Assembly: GCA_036345935.2 (NCBI GenBank)
Contig: JADWOT020001334.1
Coordinates: forward strand, 227,806 to 291,805
From: Taenia hydatigena
Taxonomy: Eukaryota; Platyhelminthes; Cestoda; Cyclophyllidea; Taeniidae
Direction of reading: 5' to 3'
DNA length: 64,000 nt
Position 1 is the stretch's first letter. Each line of letters starts with the position of its first letter. This document shows positions 13,931 to 26,846 of the stretch, piece by piece. The notes below the pieces were generated by a model that was not told the DNA's origin, made no database searches, and was given only the letters and a program-made list of their open reading frames with translations. Made by a program: the position numbers and the translations under genes.

Positions 13931-14344
13931 ACCTCCTTTCCCTTGGTCATTATTTTTTGCTAAAATCGAGCAGCTTACCTCCATTTTCTATCAGTCCATT
14001 CCTTGCAAACAATTTTGACAGTACCATCGGTTCCGTATTGTGAACTACTTCTACTTCTAGGCAATGTCGGCGTCAGCGTTTGTGGCTGTATTTATGGCAA
14101 ACGGTCATCTACCAAGTTAAACAAGGGTCTGATAAAGAATATGTTTGCATTCCTATCATGCGGCTGCAATGTTCTCATGCAGACAAGAACTGCACGCACC
14201 AAATTGCAACAATAGAATTATCCTCAGTCATCAGGGAGAGATCACACTTCGAATTCTCCAAGCAATTCGAGCACGCTTTTAAGACTAATTGCCCTCATTA
14301 AGTAGAACTCGTGAGCTCATTTGTAATTTTGTCTGCTGATTTCA

Positions 14345-14413
14345 CACCTATGGAGAGGATAAGGCGTCTGACTAGAAATCAGAAGACTGTGGGTTCGGGT
14401 CCTGCCAGGGTCG
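14345..14413 (+). pseudogene. tRNA-Arg-derived pseudogene in repeat copy 1
   Basis: The sequence matches the tRNA-Arg at 47268-47340, but the 5' acceptor half and D-arm are shortened and mutated. The anticodon stem TCTGA/TCAGA is intact, but the loop now reads CTAGAAA, placing AGA (a Ser anticodon) where the sister copy has ACG. The T-arm is mostly preserved. The acceptor no longer pairs, so this is a broken copy. Confidence 0.75.
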
Positions 14414-14563
14414 TAGAATTTATCTCTCCTGCTGCTTGCAGCAGCACCGTGCCTGCCCAACAATGAATCGCAACAAGAAGGATGGATTTGATGCTTACTT
14501 AGATGCTTGAAAGGGGGGGCAATAAATCAAACTAAATGTGGGAGGTGTAATGTCATCATACCT

Positions 14564-14632
14564 GGTGAGAAACTAGAATCTCTAACGTCTGCGTGAATAG
14601 ATCGACGCCCCAACCTAGTGACCTGACTCACC
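14564..14632 (-). pseudogene. tRNA-Ile-like pseudogene in repeat copy 1
   Basis: On the minus strand the ends GGTGAGT and TCTCACC form a nearly complete acceptor. A D-arm-like block CACTAGGTTGGGGCG follows. This is the counterpart of the better preserved element at 47496-47567. The anticodon arm and T-arm are mutated, and the element is only 69 nt. It faces the tRNA-Arg relic of the same repeat. Confidence 0.5.
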
Positions 14633-15622
14633 ACCATTAAACCTCTACACTCATTTTTCCGCCCTCTCACCACCAAATCCTTCCCACTACTTTTCCTTTG
14701 CACTCACTCCCTTATATTCTTATTTCTTGTGCTCCTCACCCTTCTTCTCCTTCTCATCTCATCCACTCCTGTCGCCTAGCTCTCTCCTTCGATTGGATGC
14801 CATTCTTCACCGTTATGGCACATGGGAGGACATGTGTGATAAATGGATTGTGACCAGTAGAGTCGCGTATTGCGTCAATGAACAAGGAACGAGTAGGAAA
14901 CAAGTACTTGTAAAATCAGTTGAATTTTGCCAACCTCATTGCCTCGGCTTCACCATGTCTTGTTTCCTTAGCAGTTGCCCGCTCTAGCATCATTCACTTA
15001 CACCACATCTAAAACGGTGGGTCGAATGTGTGAGTAAATGGGTGGGTAGCTTAGTTGCTGCTCCTTTTGCAGAAACTAGGTTCATAAGGAAGCCGACATT
15101 GGGAACTTTCGAGTCAAAATAAAGTCTAGGGTGTACATTTGGGGTTCTGAAGCATTCCTAGACGTAACAATACTGAGATATTAATGATGAGGCTAAGAAT
15201 GGTTTTCAGTGGTCGCCCGCTAGCAGTAAGTCCACGATGCAGAGAGCACGGCAATATTCATATATTTCGCACTCTGTTGATTTATTTATGTCCCACATTC
15301 ACAATGGCAGATGCTGCTTAGAGCGTCCGCATGCGTTTATTTTCCATTGATTTAAGGCAGCAGTCAAAAATCGAATGTTTGTTCGTTAACAATAGTCTTG
15401 ATTGAGTGGTAAAACGAATTAATCCTGTTTGTGTTTTGCGCGGACTAGCTAATAGTTAATTAGTTCGTGGTCCTACAAGCTTCTGTAATTGATGGCTGCA
15501 CCTCATTGTTCATCTAAGGGCTGAACAGTTTCCGAAAGTAGCAACGCTGTTACAAGGCTTGCCTAAATGCGCCTTTTAGGTAGGAGGCGATCAGCTACCA
15601 CGCATATGTTAGTGAAGAAAGC

Positions 15623-18600
15623 ATACGTTAAGCTTTTACAGCAAACTCATCGCAAAGTTAGAGTGTTGAAATCAATATTTGCTTATTAATTCAGCCAGCA
15701 GTTTATTTATTGCTGCTTAACTAGCATATGTTTTAAAGATAAATTGACCACTTTTTTACTCTTTTACTCATTCCTCGAAAGAAATGCTGCAATTCAAGGC
15801 GCTTTTAATGGATCTAGATTACAAAGCAATCTGACAAAATTCCTCAACTTTAGTTGAAGCAAGGACACGTCAAATAAAGACCAACCGTAGAAAATCAGTT
15901 CGTGTTAGAATCAGTCTTCTATATCTCCTTTCACTGGGATCATTGAAGCAGCCAAAGAATCACGACAACCGAGAGCCGGCAAAACAGTATGTGGTGAAAT
16001 TGAAAAACAACTAACTCAAAAAGATACAAACTTGGCAAGCCAAGGCAAAGAGGCGAATGGAGATTTCAAAGTCCATCAACAATCAATAGCAAGGCAAGAA
16101 GCTGGTGTGTCCGTACAGCCTTACTAAAGCTGAGGTCCAAAATTGCGCATTTAAGGAATCAAGTATAGCTCAGATGCTATTCAAAGGTCAGCACAAGCAT
16201 TTTTAAAGGCTGTAAACTTAGGTGGTGCAAAAGCATGCGTTCCTTCAAATTTCAAAATTATTCTTAAATTTAAAAGCAAAAGCTACTGTGTTAAAGACCA
16301 TCATCGACAGCGGCAGCATCACTGTGGAGCAGGGGAGTCTGAAATTCAACGCGTGCCATCTTTACTGTCGTGAGTTGTAGTCGGACGTCTGGTTCAGGAC
16401 TGACCCAGGAGGTTGACCTGTTTATTAATAATTTTCGCTGCAAACTCCGTCACAGATTTTTTACAACTAGCCTTTCTCTTGGCCAAAACGAATGCTTACA
16501 TCTGCAGACTGTGGCCAACTTTTGTATGCAAGAAAACATTACCGTGCGTTTGAATGCACACATAATTAAACGTGTGACTTTATGCAGAAGTATGCGTAGT
16601 AATGCATAGGGGTGCGGGGTTAGGTCATGAGGAATTTATTTGCACTAGCTAAAATAATGCCTGCTTCAATGCAAATGATAAAAATCTGTGTAAAAGGCAG
16701 TCGAATTGAGCGAATCGCAGCATAGGCTTAGCATCTCATTTCACATGTGTCCAATATATTTTAGCAGCCTTGAAAATTGATTGTCTGAACGCCCCTAAGT
16801 CATCAGAGAGGTGAGAAAACTTACAAACTCACCATCATCTCCTCCGCTCAGTCAGCACGCATGATAAAGTTGACGCAAGTGTAGCAAAATTTGCGTTTCT
16901 TTTAGTACTATCAACTGCATATGATTCGGTTGTTAATCTCTCACCAGTACTTTGGCATTACTTTCTTCTCCCCTTACTGATTTTCTTCAAATGGGATTAA
17001 GCAGCGCAACGAGAAATCCAGATGCTGGGTTGCTTTGGAACTCATACACTCAATTTATGTCAAAAAGGCCAAGTTCTATCCACATTTGTAGGCTGTTATC
17101 ACCACAGTAAATGCTTTTGAAATTATTCATTACTAAATTGAATAATCAATAGTGACAGTTCCAAAGCGTTAATAAATAACAGGAATAACAGGGAAGCTAT
17201 CTCGACCTTGTCGTAACTGAAGTTGGCCCTAAAAAAAGGCGCTCATCAAGCACTGCTCCTTTGCACAAGCGACGATGAGAGTTTCCATTGAGTGAGATTC
17301 GAGATTGAGTTTCAAGTGTAAAGGATGATCACTCTACTGCCTGTTTCCGATCCACAAAGTAACTTGTAAGCTGATCAACCATGCTAGTGCCATATTTCTG
17401 GTGCATTTTTCGGCCAACGAATTTGCGTTTACCTCGTCAGTTTCTCTTGACTAAACCTGCCACTTTTCTAGCCTCTAGCTAACTTTGTTCATTGCGCTCT
17501 CGTTAAGCAGACACAAAGAGACTATTCGCTGAGGCTACTCGTTTTCCCAAGCATAACCATGGAATCCACTAGCAAGACTGCTTATCGTCAATTTTGGCAG
17601 GAAGCTTGTTGAAAGGCACTGCACATGAGCGAAAGAGAGAAAAAAGATGTGCCCCAGGACTGAATGCTCGTGCTGAAAAGGAGTTGATCAGGGCTTTCAA
17701 GATAAATTTGTTTCCAGGTTTTGCTACGAATTGATTGATAATGACTCCCTGATTTGCGCAAAACCGCGCAAAGCCACGAATAGAATCTCAGGGTGTTACC
17801 ACCGGTTTCACAGTACATGTGAATGGAATGTGAAATTGTGGCTGTGCAAACGTACATAAGTACGAAAACAAAGAAATGAATAGGAAAAGAAATGGATTAT
17901 TTCCAGCGTTACCAATTCGGTAATGTAACTTTTGCAACAGCTAGTTGAGCTGGGGGTGCTTAGTTCTCCCTTCTGTGGCAGTGTGTAAATCCTTTGTTTG
18001 CAGCACCAACAAAAATTTTGTAGCATTCTTTGAGTATTTTAAAAAGCTAGAGGTCTGACAGCTGGAGTACTATCGCTGTGATACTGATGACTCAATTAAT
18101 ACTGCTACAAGATAGCAGTAGCCTGCGTCGCCGCTTGTAAAGTTAAACAAGAGAAGCAGAATAATCGGTTTAAGACCATCATCAAATCAGTTGAGCAGTA
18201 CGATTTCAATTTATAGCGGATACGCCAGTTCCCCTTGCCTTCTGGCACATCGATGACTAGCGCTCCGCCCATTCAAGTACGCATATTCCATCTTTGGTTA
18301 ATTAGCATACATCTCAGCATGAAGGCACCTGAAAATGGATTGAATTGTCGCACCGCACCGTTTACGTGACGTTGCAGCCAGAAATTAATTGTGCTCAAGT
18401 AGGTAATGAAGGCCCACATGTGCCTTGTGGCATTCTGCAACCTAAGTTAATCCTTAGACATGATAATTTTCTTGCAAACCGTTTTGCCCAAAAATCAACT
18501 CATTTTCTTATTCTCAGCGCTATATCACCTCCACTGTACTAAGGACGCTAGCATTTTCACTTCAGTTTTCTAACATTTATCAAATATTTATTCTCAAGCG

Positions 18601-21230
18601 TAACGCCTGCCAGGACGAAAATTGCATCAGTAAAGGTTGGGTTCTCCTTTTTTATCAAGCATAAGCTTACTATCGAAACCCGCAGCTTAGTGTCAAGGCG
18701 GCTTGCTGGATCGCACCGAATCACGAATAAATGAGCACGTTAAGTTTTTATTTATATATGCAGTGCAATCAAGAAACCGATGGCTTTTATGATTAAGCTC
18801 GGCCATTGATCATGTCGCTGTCAATTACTACCTAAACTACTAGTGAAATTTGGCGTTATGCGATGCTTCGTCTACCCTATTAAGCCAAATAAGCAACGCT
18901 TGACCAATTTCGCACATTCGGATCGCCATGCACAAAACACATAATAGTTTTTGCTATTTACTAACGATTCGCCTTTGCGATTGCTCTTACTGTACTAAGC
19001 CATCAGTTACGATTAAAACGAAAAATGAATTAATGCTGTTACTACTACGACTTACAAATTTTTGCTGACACAATAGCCATCACCCACAATTTGAGCAAAT
19101 TATGCGAGGCAAGCGTCTGGAAAGCAGAAAGGATCAAGGCGTTTTAGCAAGCAATCATTGCGAAATATGTTTGCTAAGTAAAGCAATACCTCCAGAAGTG
19201 ATGCGAATGTGCGCGTTCTTGCGATGCGTAGCAATCTCTGCAGCGAAGGCGCATTTCCAAATTTTCCATTCTCGTAACTACGGTGTGGTGCAATAAAGTA
19301 GATATTTAGAGGAGCTTGTATGGGACGCTGATGCCATGGTTGAGGAGCAGAGCACACTGAAGTCATCTGGGGTCAAATGAACCCAAACTCACAAACATGT
19401 GTCCCAATGAAATGGCGGAGGAGCAAATCAAAGCTTTCGAGTGGGATGTTACATGCATAGCACGTACTGTGAGTCCAAGCAATTTTAGAGATCGAAAAGA
19501 AAGTAGATGTGTTAATTCTGATACCTATGATTGCCGAATGAGAGACTCGCGAGTGCACTTTGTGAGTTTTACCTTTTTGGTGTGGTAAAGGCGTTCTAAG
19601 GTATTCGCAACGCCTTGAGCGATTTGGACAATCAAAAGCAATGCTTACTAAAAACAAAACAAACATATGCTGCTATTCACCTAAGTGGATTGCCTGTATC
19701 ACAAGGCCAAATTACATGCCTTCCAACAAGTATTGTTCCACTCAACATGATTCAAGTATTCGTAAGCTGCTTCTAATTCTTTTGCATCAACGCGCAAATC
19801 TCGGCGCATTAATATGCTTCCACTTATGCATGCATTCATATTCACAATGATTTATGTACACATAAAGTGCATCTTAAAATCAAAATCTATCTACCTTGGT
19901 GAAAGTATTCCAGATGTTTGGAGCATAGGATGATGCTTCTAAATAGTGCTGAGCACAAATTGCATGTGTAGATACCCATTTTAGCCAAAAAGGTGAGTTG
20001 CGTGACCTCCCGCAGCAAAGGCTACAGTGAATATAATGAGTGGGCAGGAGGCCCTCCCAGATCAGCCCTCAACCAGACATGTGATTGCAAGGCAGAGCAG
20101 TAGTCGTCGCGTGTTTGGCCCAAAACTTTGCGCTTAGCTTGCTTCTTCGTGACTAGTCCTTAATTAAACTTAGTTCTTTTTTGTAATAAAATGAGAATAC
20201 GCTTGTCAAAGAAGACGCCTTAATGTACCGGGTATTTTTGGGACTTTATTTTGGTACGCTCAAGCCCATGCCCCATCGATGTTTTGCATCAAAAATTGAA
20301 AACTGTTCTTGGAGCTGTATGAAATAAAGTGTAAACAAATTTATGAGCTGTTGCCCTGAGTAATCAAAAAGATGAAAGCCGAATTGCTTGAGATTTTGCG
20401 ACAGAGCTTTTGATAAAATCCACTGAGCACCCAATAGAACACCCTGTATCTTTCCCAAAACCTCACGTGTGGTTGAAACGCAGAAGAGCAACAGCCGCGT
20501 AATTGGGCGCTCCCAGGTCGATACAGGCATGATATTTTGAAACCACCCCCAGCTGCTTCTGCATCATGCCTTAGAATTCAAAGTTACATTTTATTAAACT
20601 GTAAAGGAATAGAATAACATATTAACGACTTATAATAGAGGGTTTTGGAATGCTTACTTTAACGTACCAGAATTGATGCCTCAATGCGATTTTATGAGCA
20701 TGTTCCCAAAACAAAAATTGGGAGCCATCGCTTCAAAAACCAAAAACCTTTGCTTATGAAAGATGCTTATGACTATTCTGATAGCTCTCCACACCCCGTT
20801 TCTGCTCAGCAATATGATGTTTTAACAATGGCTGCAACATGTTGCTATTAACTGATTGTGACCACTCATTTTTAGGCTCGCTTCACGTATTTTCGTTGGT
20901 AAGAATACGCAACTCGCCAGGCGACTGGAAGCGAGTTCATGCTTGCGTTCTACTGCTGCAAATATATCGGTTGCTTGCATAAAAGCCCTTGAAACGCGGA
21001 AGTGAATTCGGTGCCTCACTGTTTAGGGGACCCATAAAAGCTTGCAATCGCGGGTGAATTCGAGTAGCAGATGTGAATTTATTTGCTTGCAATGTTATTC
21101 ATGCAAAAAATTACAAACAAAATGATTTCTCTCATGGGCCTTAAGATTCATTTTGGACGAAAAGCATCGCTGTCTCGCACCAACTCAATGATAACCTTTA
21201 GGGTAATCTGAAAGTCTACGTCGAAAGAGA
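15623..21230. other. Intergenic DNA, nothing firmly recognised
   Basis: There is no motif-bearing reading frame. A frame near 19410 begins with residues resembling the EF-hand start E-E-Q-I-x-x-F, but similarity fades within a few codons and I do not annotate it. A minus-strand frame of 94 codons at 20246-20530 has no recognised domain. Confidence 0.4.
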
Positions 21231-21233
21231 CTC

Positions 21234-21306
21234 ATCGTAAACGGGACTCCGACCCGCGTTCTTCGACTCTGGAAAACGGCGCTTTATCTATTACACTCAC
21301 TGATTA
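21234..21306 (-). pseudogene. Degenerate tRNA (Arg/Trp-like)
   Basis: The minus strand carries a D-arm-like block TGTAATAGATAAAGCG, then an anticodon loop region TTCCAGA (CCA in anticodon position, as in tRNA-Trp). A convincing T-arm follows: GCGGG, loop TCGGAGT, CCCGT. Order and spacing match a tRNA of normal length. The acceptor and anticodon stems have several mismatches, so it is unlikely to be functional. Its upstream flank on the same strand is purine-rich. Confidence 0.5.
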
Positions 21307-23349
21307 ATTAAATTTAATCGCAGACCCATTTGTTTCCTACTTCTTTCCACAGACAGCTAATCGCCAAGGTCACTCAGTGGATTCACCTCAACCGGGAAAT
21401 GTGTTCTGTTTCATATGCACTCATGTAAACACGCTTTGTCTCGGGTGCTATAAGTCAGAGATCATCGTGTACTTATCTGCTTCGTAAATTATCTCGGCAT
21501 TTCAGCAGAGATGGACAAAACTTGAAGGCTTTCTTAAAATTTATAATGCACTTACCTTTGAGTTACGTAAAAATTAAGATTATGCAAATGATATGCACGA
21601 TATGCAGCTTCTGCCAATGTCAGGGAACGCCGAATGCAGGACTGTATGTTTAAAGAATGTAATAGTAGCCCATACAACTAGTAATTGCAGCTTACCATTT
21701 TTTTGGATTTGCAAAGCTTCTGCTATAGGTATATAGGCATTTGTTGCTTGGTGGACTCAAGCAACAGTAAACGGAAGAGAAAGCCTACAAATAAGCAACT
21801 ACAAGATTAGATAAGGAGATGGGATGTCCACTGTGATGTTAATGCATTGTTCGTTATCATTGCGCACCAACGGAGAAAACTATGCAAGTAAACATCTTAA
21901 ATTCACTTCGGCTTCCCCTAAAACATGTCAAGCTATGAGCCGTGTATTTCTATCTCCCAGCGTGGTACTTGTAAGAAAGTAGAACGTCAGTCTTTCTGAG
22001 GATGGTCGTTGGGGTAGCCAACTAAACAATTTCAGTGTGATTGTTGCTATAAATAAGTAAAAATGAAGTCATCTTTCGGTTGGTCCGTTAGCCTGTAGTT
22101 AGAATACAGGAGGGATAACAGGGAGAAGAAAGGTAGCGTTTTTTTGTATCAATGCGGGCACGTAACCCATTAAGGGCGCACCCTAAAGGAGGATGTATAA
22201 TTGGGAATCTGTCTAGTTCCACATTGGCGTTTTCTACCTTAGATTAGATTTTTCATGACTTTTTGTGCTGCTAAGAGCTACGCTTCAACATCTTTATGCA
22301 TGGCGCTCTTGACAGATGATTAACTTTTGATGGTTATAGATCCAAACGCTCTTCCATATTCATTTCAAAATGTCGTGCAATAGATGTATAATTGGTTTAT
22401 TGATAAACGTCTCCGTTTTCACTACTTAGAGGCAATGAGACGGTGGTTCTGACCAAGGGACGCATTGCTCAGTGCAAGCAAAAATGGCAAATCCTTTGAC
22501 TACTACTTCTGGAAGTCATGCTTAGAAATTGACCATTCCAGATTAACAGTGAAATGCCACAGCACTACTTGACTCACCTTCCTGTAGCGGTGTCACAGGT
22601 CTGCTGCTTCTCGATGATGATTCAGCAAGGATATGTTTAAAAATGTTTTCTCTTACGTTACGCACGCTGGACAGCTGAGAGCTTCTGATATAACAGTTCA
22701 TGGACACGTTTAAACGCCATAGTTTATCATTTCGAAGGAAGGTGATAGGAATGGCTATCACATTGGCTAGCATATTGGCTTGTGTAGGCCTATTAACGTC
22801 CAAAGTTCAACAGATGTTTACAGAAGATGCACCCCTTACACTTCTGCTCACTGCAGCCGCAGCTGGAACAATCTATTGTCCATCCACTAAAGAATTAGGC
22901 ATTCTAAGGACAAGTTATAAGCCTCTATGTAGATTCAATTAGGCTTTATATTCTTTTGGTGTTACTTCTGAGTAGATGAGTGAGATAGGTTTTCCATCCC
23001 GAAATTTGGACTCCTTTGCTCGAACTGCTTTAACACGCAAGTCCTATACGTTTGTAGTCAGGTTGGTCACTATATTTGGAGTCTTGTGCCTCCCTAGGGG
23101 CAAAGTCTTTGTCTTAATTTTCTAACGCAATCCAAACATGGTTTAATTTGCGCTGTCTTCCTTTTTCTGCTAGAGTTTGAAAGAGGAAATCATTAGCATC
23201 GAAGCAGAGATATCCTGTGATTGTGTCAAATGTGAGAGAAGTAACTAGTCCAAGTGTGCTTCTAATGCATTATGGGGCAAAGCAGATTGAGGATTTGGTC
23301 CTTTGTGCTTCCGAATTTAGGCTGTTTATGTTGGTAAGCTAAGTAGCCT

Positions 23350-23630
23350 TTCAAAACTGTGAAAAATAGTTATTCTTTCAGAGAACAAGCACAATTCAGA
23401 ACAATAGTCTATATTTTCTAGAACGGATTCGCAGACCTGAAGCAGTACAATAAGGAATATACCTTCACGAATAGAAGAGTATATTATGCACGCGACCAAA
23501 GAGGTTTTACTGCAATGCATTTAATGGCTGAACCTGCTTTTGACCACTGGTAGGATAATCTTCTCAGTCAAATTCCATCCTTATATCAGTTGAATTGTGG
23601 CATTGCAGTAGGAAAATAACAATACATCGC
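23350..23630. repeat. Dispersed repeat, copy 2 (relative at 9.02-9.24 kb)
   Basis: This is the same-orientation counterpart of the repeat at 9020-9240. The best block is the AGAACGGATTCGCAGACCTGAA core near 23419-23440, which differs from copy 1 by two substitutions and a 1-nt indel. Similarity continues on the left through AAATAGTTA and AGAGAACAAG. On the right it is patchy. Confidence 0.5.
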
Positions 23631-23725
23631 CGTATAATTTTGCCTATCACCCTAGCATTGTATTATGCTCATCCAAGTAACAACATAAACGTCAGTGATT
23701 GCACAGGGTGGTAATCTCTGATCCT

Positions 23726-23781
23726 CGTCACACCACGGGGTTACGCTACGTCGTACCGTGGTGGCTCACGAACTTGTGACG
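23726..23781. other. Imperfect two-stem hairpin
   Basis: An outer 7-bp perfect stem (CGTCACA at 23726-23732 with TGTGACG at 23775-23781) encloses an inner 6-bp stem (CCACGG at 23733-23738 with CCGTGG at 23756-23761). The terminal loop is 17 nt and there is a 13-nt bulge on the right arm. At 56 nt without D/T-arm motifs it is not a tRNA. A pyrimidine-rich stretch follows at 23800-23960. Confidence 0.4.
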
Positions 23782-24952
23782 GCTGTAGTACACATCGTGC
23801 TACTATTATACTTTATCGCACTTCCTTGTCTACAATTCTCTTCACTTCACTCCCTATTTTCAAACTATCAACCTTAATCGCTGCGCAGTTGCCACATTCC
23901 ACACAATGAAGTGCCCTTACGTATCATTTTCTTCGTCCTCCCCCAACGAGTGGAATCTTTTGCATACTACTGGATTGCATTGAGTGGTGGTAGTTAAAGT
24001 GATGGTGGTGGTATTGGTGTTGACGGAAGCAGATTTGATGTCGCAGACTGTGTGGTTATCTGCAAGCTCTTATTGAACTGTCTACGGACACGAAGAACCC
24101 AGAACTTCTCTGACTTCCCTCTGCCACTCCTACTTAGAAATGGTACATTGCACACATTAAAACAATTACATATCAAATGGCCTGGGCAGCCTAATTAGGT
24201 CTTCAGTCGAGCGGTTGTGCCGCAATCATCTGCATGGACTGCAAACGGGTTAGCCCGCTGCTTTATTGCTAGCGTGAATTTCGGGAACAAAAATTTGGCA
24301 GCATACAGTCTGCGCTTGATTACATGCTTGCTTTTGCCTCCTCATAGGCGCATCATGGCAAAACATCTTTTGGCTTTAAAGCTGAGTATTTGTCGACTTT
24401 CTGGGTGTTAGACACTAGAAGCTCCCAAGAAATAGTGATCAGATGCAGAATGGAAGGAATGCAACAAGTGGGCTCATCAAAGGCTATCTCTATTGGAATC
24501 AAGCAGCTGCAAACTGTGCGTTTCTTGGATGAAATTTGGGTAAACAGCACTTGAAGGAACATCAGCAATTGTGCTGCATTGAATCCTTGCAGAAGCACTA
24601 ATGCTTGTCAAGTACAAGGTAGATTATCAATGCTGATATGTAGTTAATCACGTGATTGTGCCTGCCTGTTATTAAATTAGCTAGTCTGTTAGGTAAATTA
24701 ACGTCCACTAGCAAAATCTAATGCCCTCCACCAATGCGCTTAATTCAGGCGTTTGTAAAACTACTTGAATCTTAAATTGATTTCATGGCTGTGGCATTAA
24801 TCGCACCTGTGGCTAACTGTCGTTCTTAAAGAGCAGTAAGGATCCTGGACTCGTAACGGCATCGAATAAAGAATCCGAATGCATTGGCAAATCTCAAAGC
24901 ACTAATAGTTCTCGTCTTAGTTAGAAGGCACAAATGATGCCGGTCCTTCTTA

Positions 24953-25420
24953 ATGTCACACGTTTTTTTACTGACGTGCGATATCACGCTCAGTAAAGAA
25001 ACACCGAAGCAGATGATTTGTGGTTCCACAGAGTCGCCTGCTAAAAATGCTCTCTTACGACAATGCCACACTCTACCACGAGTCGCCATAAGACATGCTA
25101 GTAGTCGATTCACACGAGTGATAATTGTGAAGAACGTAATCACTTCTTTGTCAGACATGCTCATGCACACATTTCAGCGTCTTTTACTGTTTGCAATTCT
25201 TCTTCGTGCTGTTGTTTTTACTACAAGTTTCATCATTAGCACTATCATTCAGCTCCGTTTCGTCTACGCTCTCGTTCTCTTTCTCATTTTTTACTTACTC
25301 TTTAACTTGCTCCGTCTTCTTCGTGTGCACCCACTATTTCAACACTGTCTCAGATGGCGATCAAATCAATTCGAATTGTCAGAGGAGGACCCTGAGTATC
25401 CACTTGAAATGAGCCGTTAA
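24953..25420 (+). CDS. Hypothetical 155-codon frame (doubtful)
   Basis: This is one of the longest uninterrupted frames in the window. I recognise no family. The N-terminal half is mixed in composition, and roughly residues 70-125 are strongly hydrophobic, which could suggest one or two membrane segments. That part, however, coincides with a pyrimidine-rich DNA stretch (25190-25330), which automatically produces Phe/Leu/Ser-rich peptides. There is no splice, promoter or duplication support. I consider it more likely to be chance than a gene. Confidence 0.12.
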   Translation: MSHVFLLTCDITLSKETPKQMICGSTESPAKNALLRQCHTLPRVAIRHASSRFTRVIIVKNVITSLSDMLMHTFQRLLLFAILLRAVVFTTSFIISTIIQLRFVYALVLFLIFYLLFNLLRLLRVHPLFQHCLRWRSNQFELSEEDPEYPLEMSR

Positions 25421-26846
25421 GTGACGTTCAACCTTATTTGGCCTAAGCCAATTAACTTTTGATACCATTGCATGGTAGGTCATTTTAAAAATAAATTCCT
25501 AGGCAGATGTAGGGAGAACAACAACTTATTATTTTTGCTTCGTCTCTATCCACATCTAAGCACGTAAGTCTGTCTCAAGCAAAGTAAAGAAGGAAACTCG
25601 GGGGTTGGCCGTGTTTGTATCCATAGAAGTAAGTCCGGTAGACTGAGGCTATAATGTTGATTAGAGATCGAGGTCACGTAAATCGCAAGTGCAAGTCACC
25701 TCTTTAATATTGCTGGAATTATGTTAATCCTGAATTAATTTCAATAGTAACTAAAAGACATATACTTGAGCATAAAACTGCAAAGAGAGTCATCAGACCG
25801 GCCCTTGAATCAGATGATCTCGCAAAAATCATCGTTGTCGCCAGTGCTACAATGTCAGTAGCTGTTGCAGAATTATGCCGTCGTCTAACGAATCTTACCT
25901 TGATCTATATAATAAGTAAATTCAAAGGCGAAATGTTTAGAAAATGTCATAGTGCACACTGTCAGTGTGCTTGACCCATCAGAAGCCTGTGTAGGGCAAA
26001 ACACCAACCTATGGGTTGCATCTGTGCCTACGACACGTTTAAGACCCGACTGAACTACCAACAGGCACTTTTAAATTTCATTTTGTCTTTGCGATCCGCT
26101 TCGCAGACTACTAAATAAAATGGCAAATTTCCATGAACCTGTCCTGTTTGCACTGTCAACATTTCAAAGACTTCGCATAAAAGTCGATTTCACATTATTT
26201 GTGCCAAAATTTACTAGAAATCGTAGCAGTTCCTGATATAATCCTGCGAATGTCACTAACTTGACTGCTCAAAGCTGCAAAGAGAGTCACTTGAATTCTC
26301 TGTTAAATCTTTACCTTAAGGGCAAGACCCTTTAGAAGATCTAAATGCTTAGCTTTGTCATGAAAATCATTAGGTTTTATTGATGGTCCCTTTGCAAAAT
26401 TATATTTCAACATCAAATAAACAAAAACCAATATTCTGTAAACTTTTGAGGTGCTGAAGACTCAGAATCGTGCTTGTTACTAGTTTTCTTCCTTCCATGC
26501 TGCTGTTCTCTGCCTTGCTACAGATGTCTTTAGCATGACTGCTCATGAAGAGAAGTTTAATAAAAGTGCCACTGTGCTGCATGCTCGGCCTACGCTTTTA
26601 CATGTTTGTAGGCGTAAGCGTGTTAATTTGTGACGCAGAAATAAAATATCGGATACTTTCGCTTTTGCCTCAAAATACTCTAATTTAATGCGTCTTATTT
26701 GGCATTTTAGTAGTGAAACTAGAAGCATCGCCAACGCTGGTAGTTGCTATTGTTGTAATATCATTTTTGCTATTTTACGGGTAAATGGTCACCCTTTCGT
26801 TGACAGATTATTAATCCTCCCTAAAACAAATAAATATTACATTAAA

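Larger units (their letters stand above)
14345..15622 (+). repeat. tRNA-headed ~1.3 kb repeat, copy 1
   Basis: This aligns end to end with 47268-48586 at roughly 75-80% identity by eye. Landmarks in order: the anticodon arm and T-arm of a tRNA-Arg, AGCACCGTGCCTG, AAGGATGGAT, TGTCATCAT plus CCTGGTGAGA, a pyrimidine-rich 130 bp stretch, GTACATTTGGGGTT, AAGCATTCCTAGAC, AGATATTAATGA, CCTGTTTGTGTTTTGC, GGGCTGA and GCGCCTTTTA. Similarity starts at the tRNA and is lost left of it, and ends near 15622. No frame is conserved through the unit. It could be a tRNA-derived retroposon or an old segmental copy of a tRNA pair. Confidence 0.85.

Noticed and set aside
19413..19588. Peptide starting like an EF-hand protein (E-E-Q-I-x-x-F)
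   Set aside because: Beyond the first few residues only scattered matches (K-E, V) to calmodulin remain, and no calcium-binding loop can be seen.
22700..22942. 80-codon frame with one hydrophobic segment
   Set aside because: No family resemblance, no neighbouring exon, and an equally open frame on the other strand.
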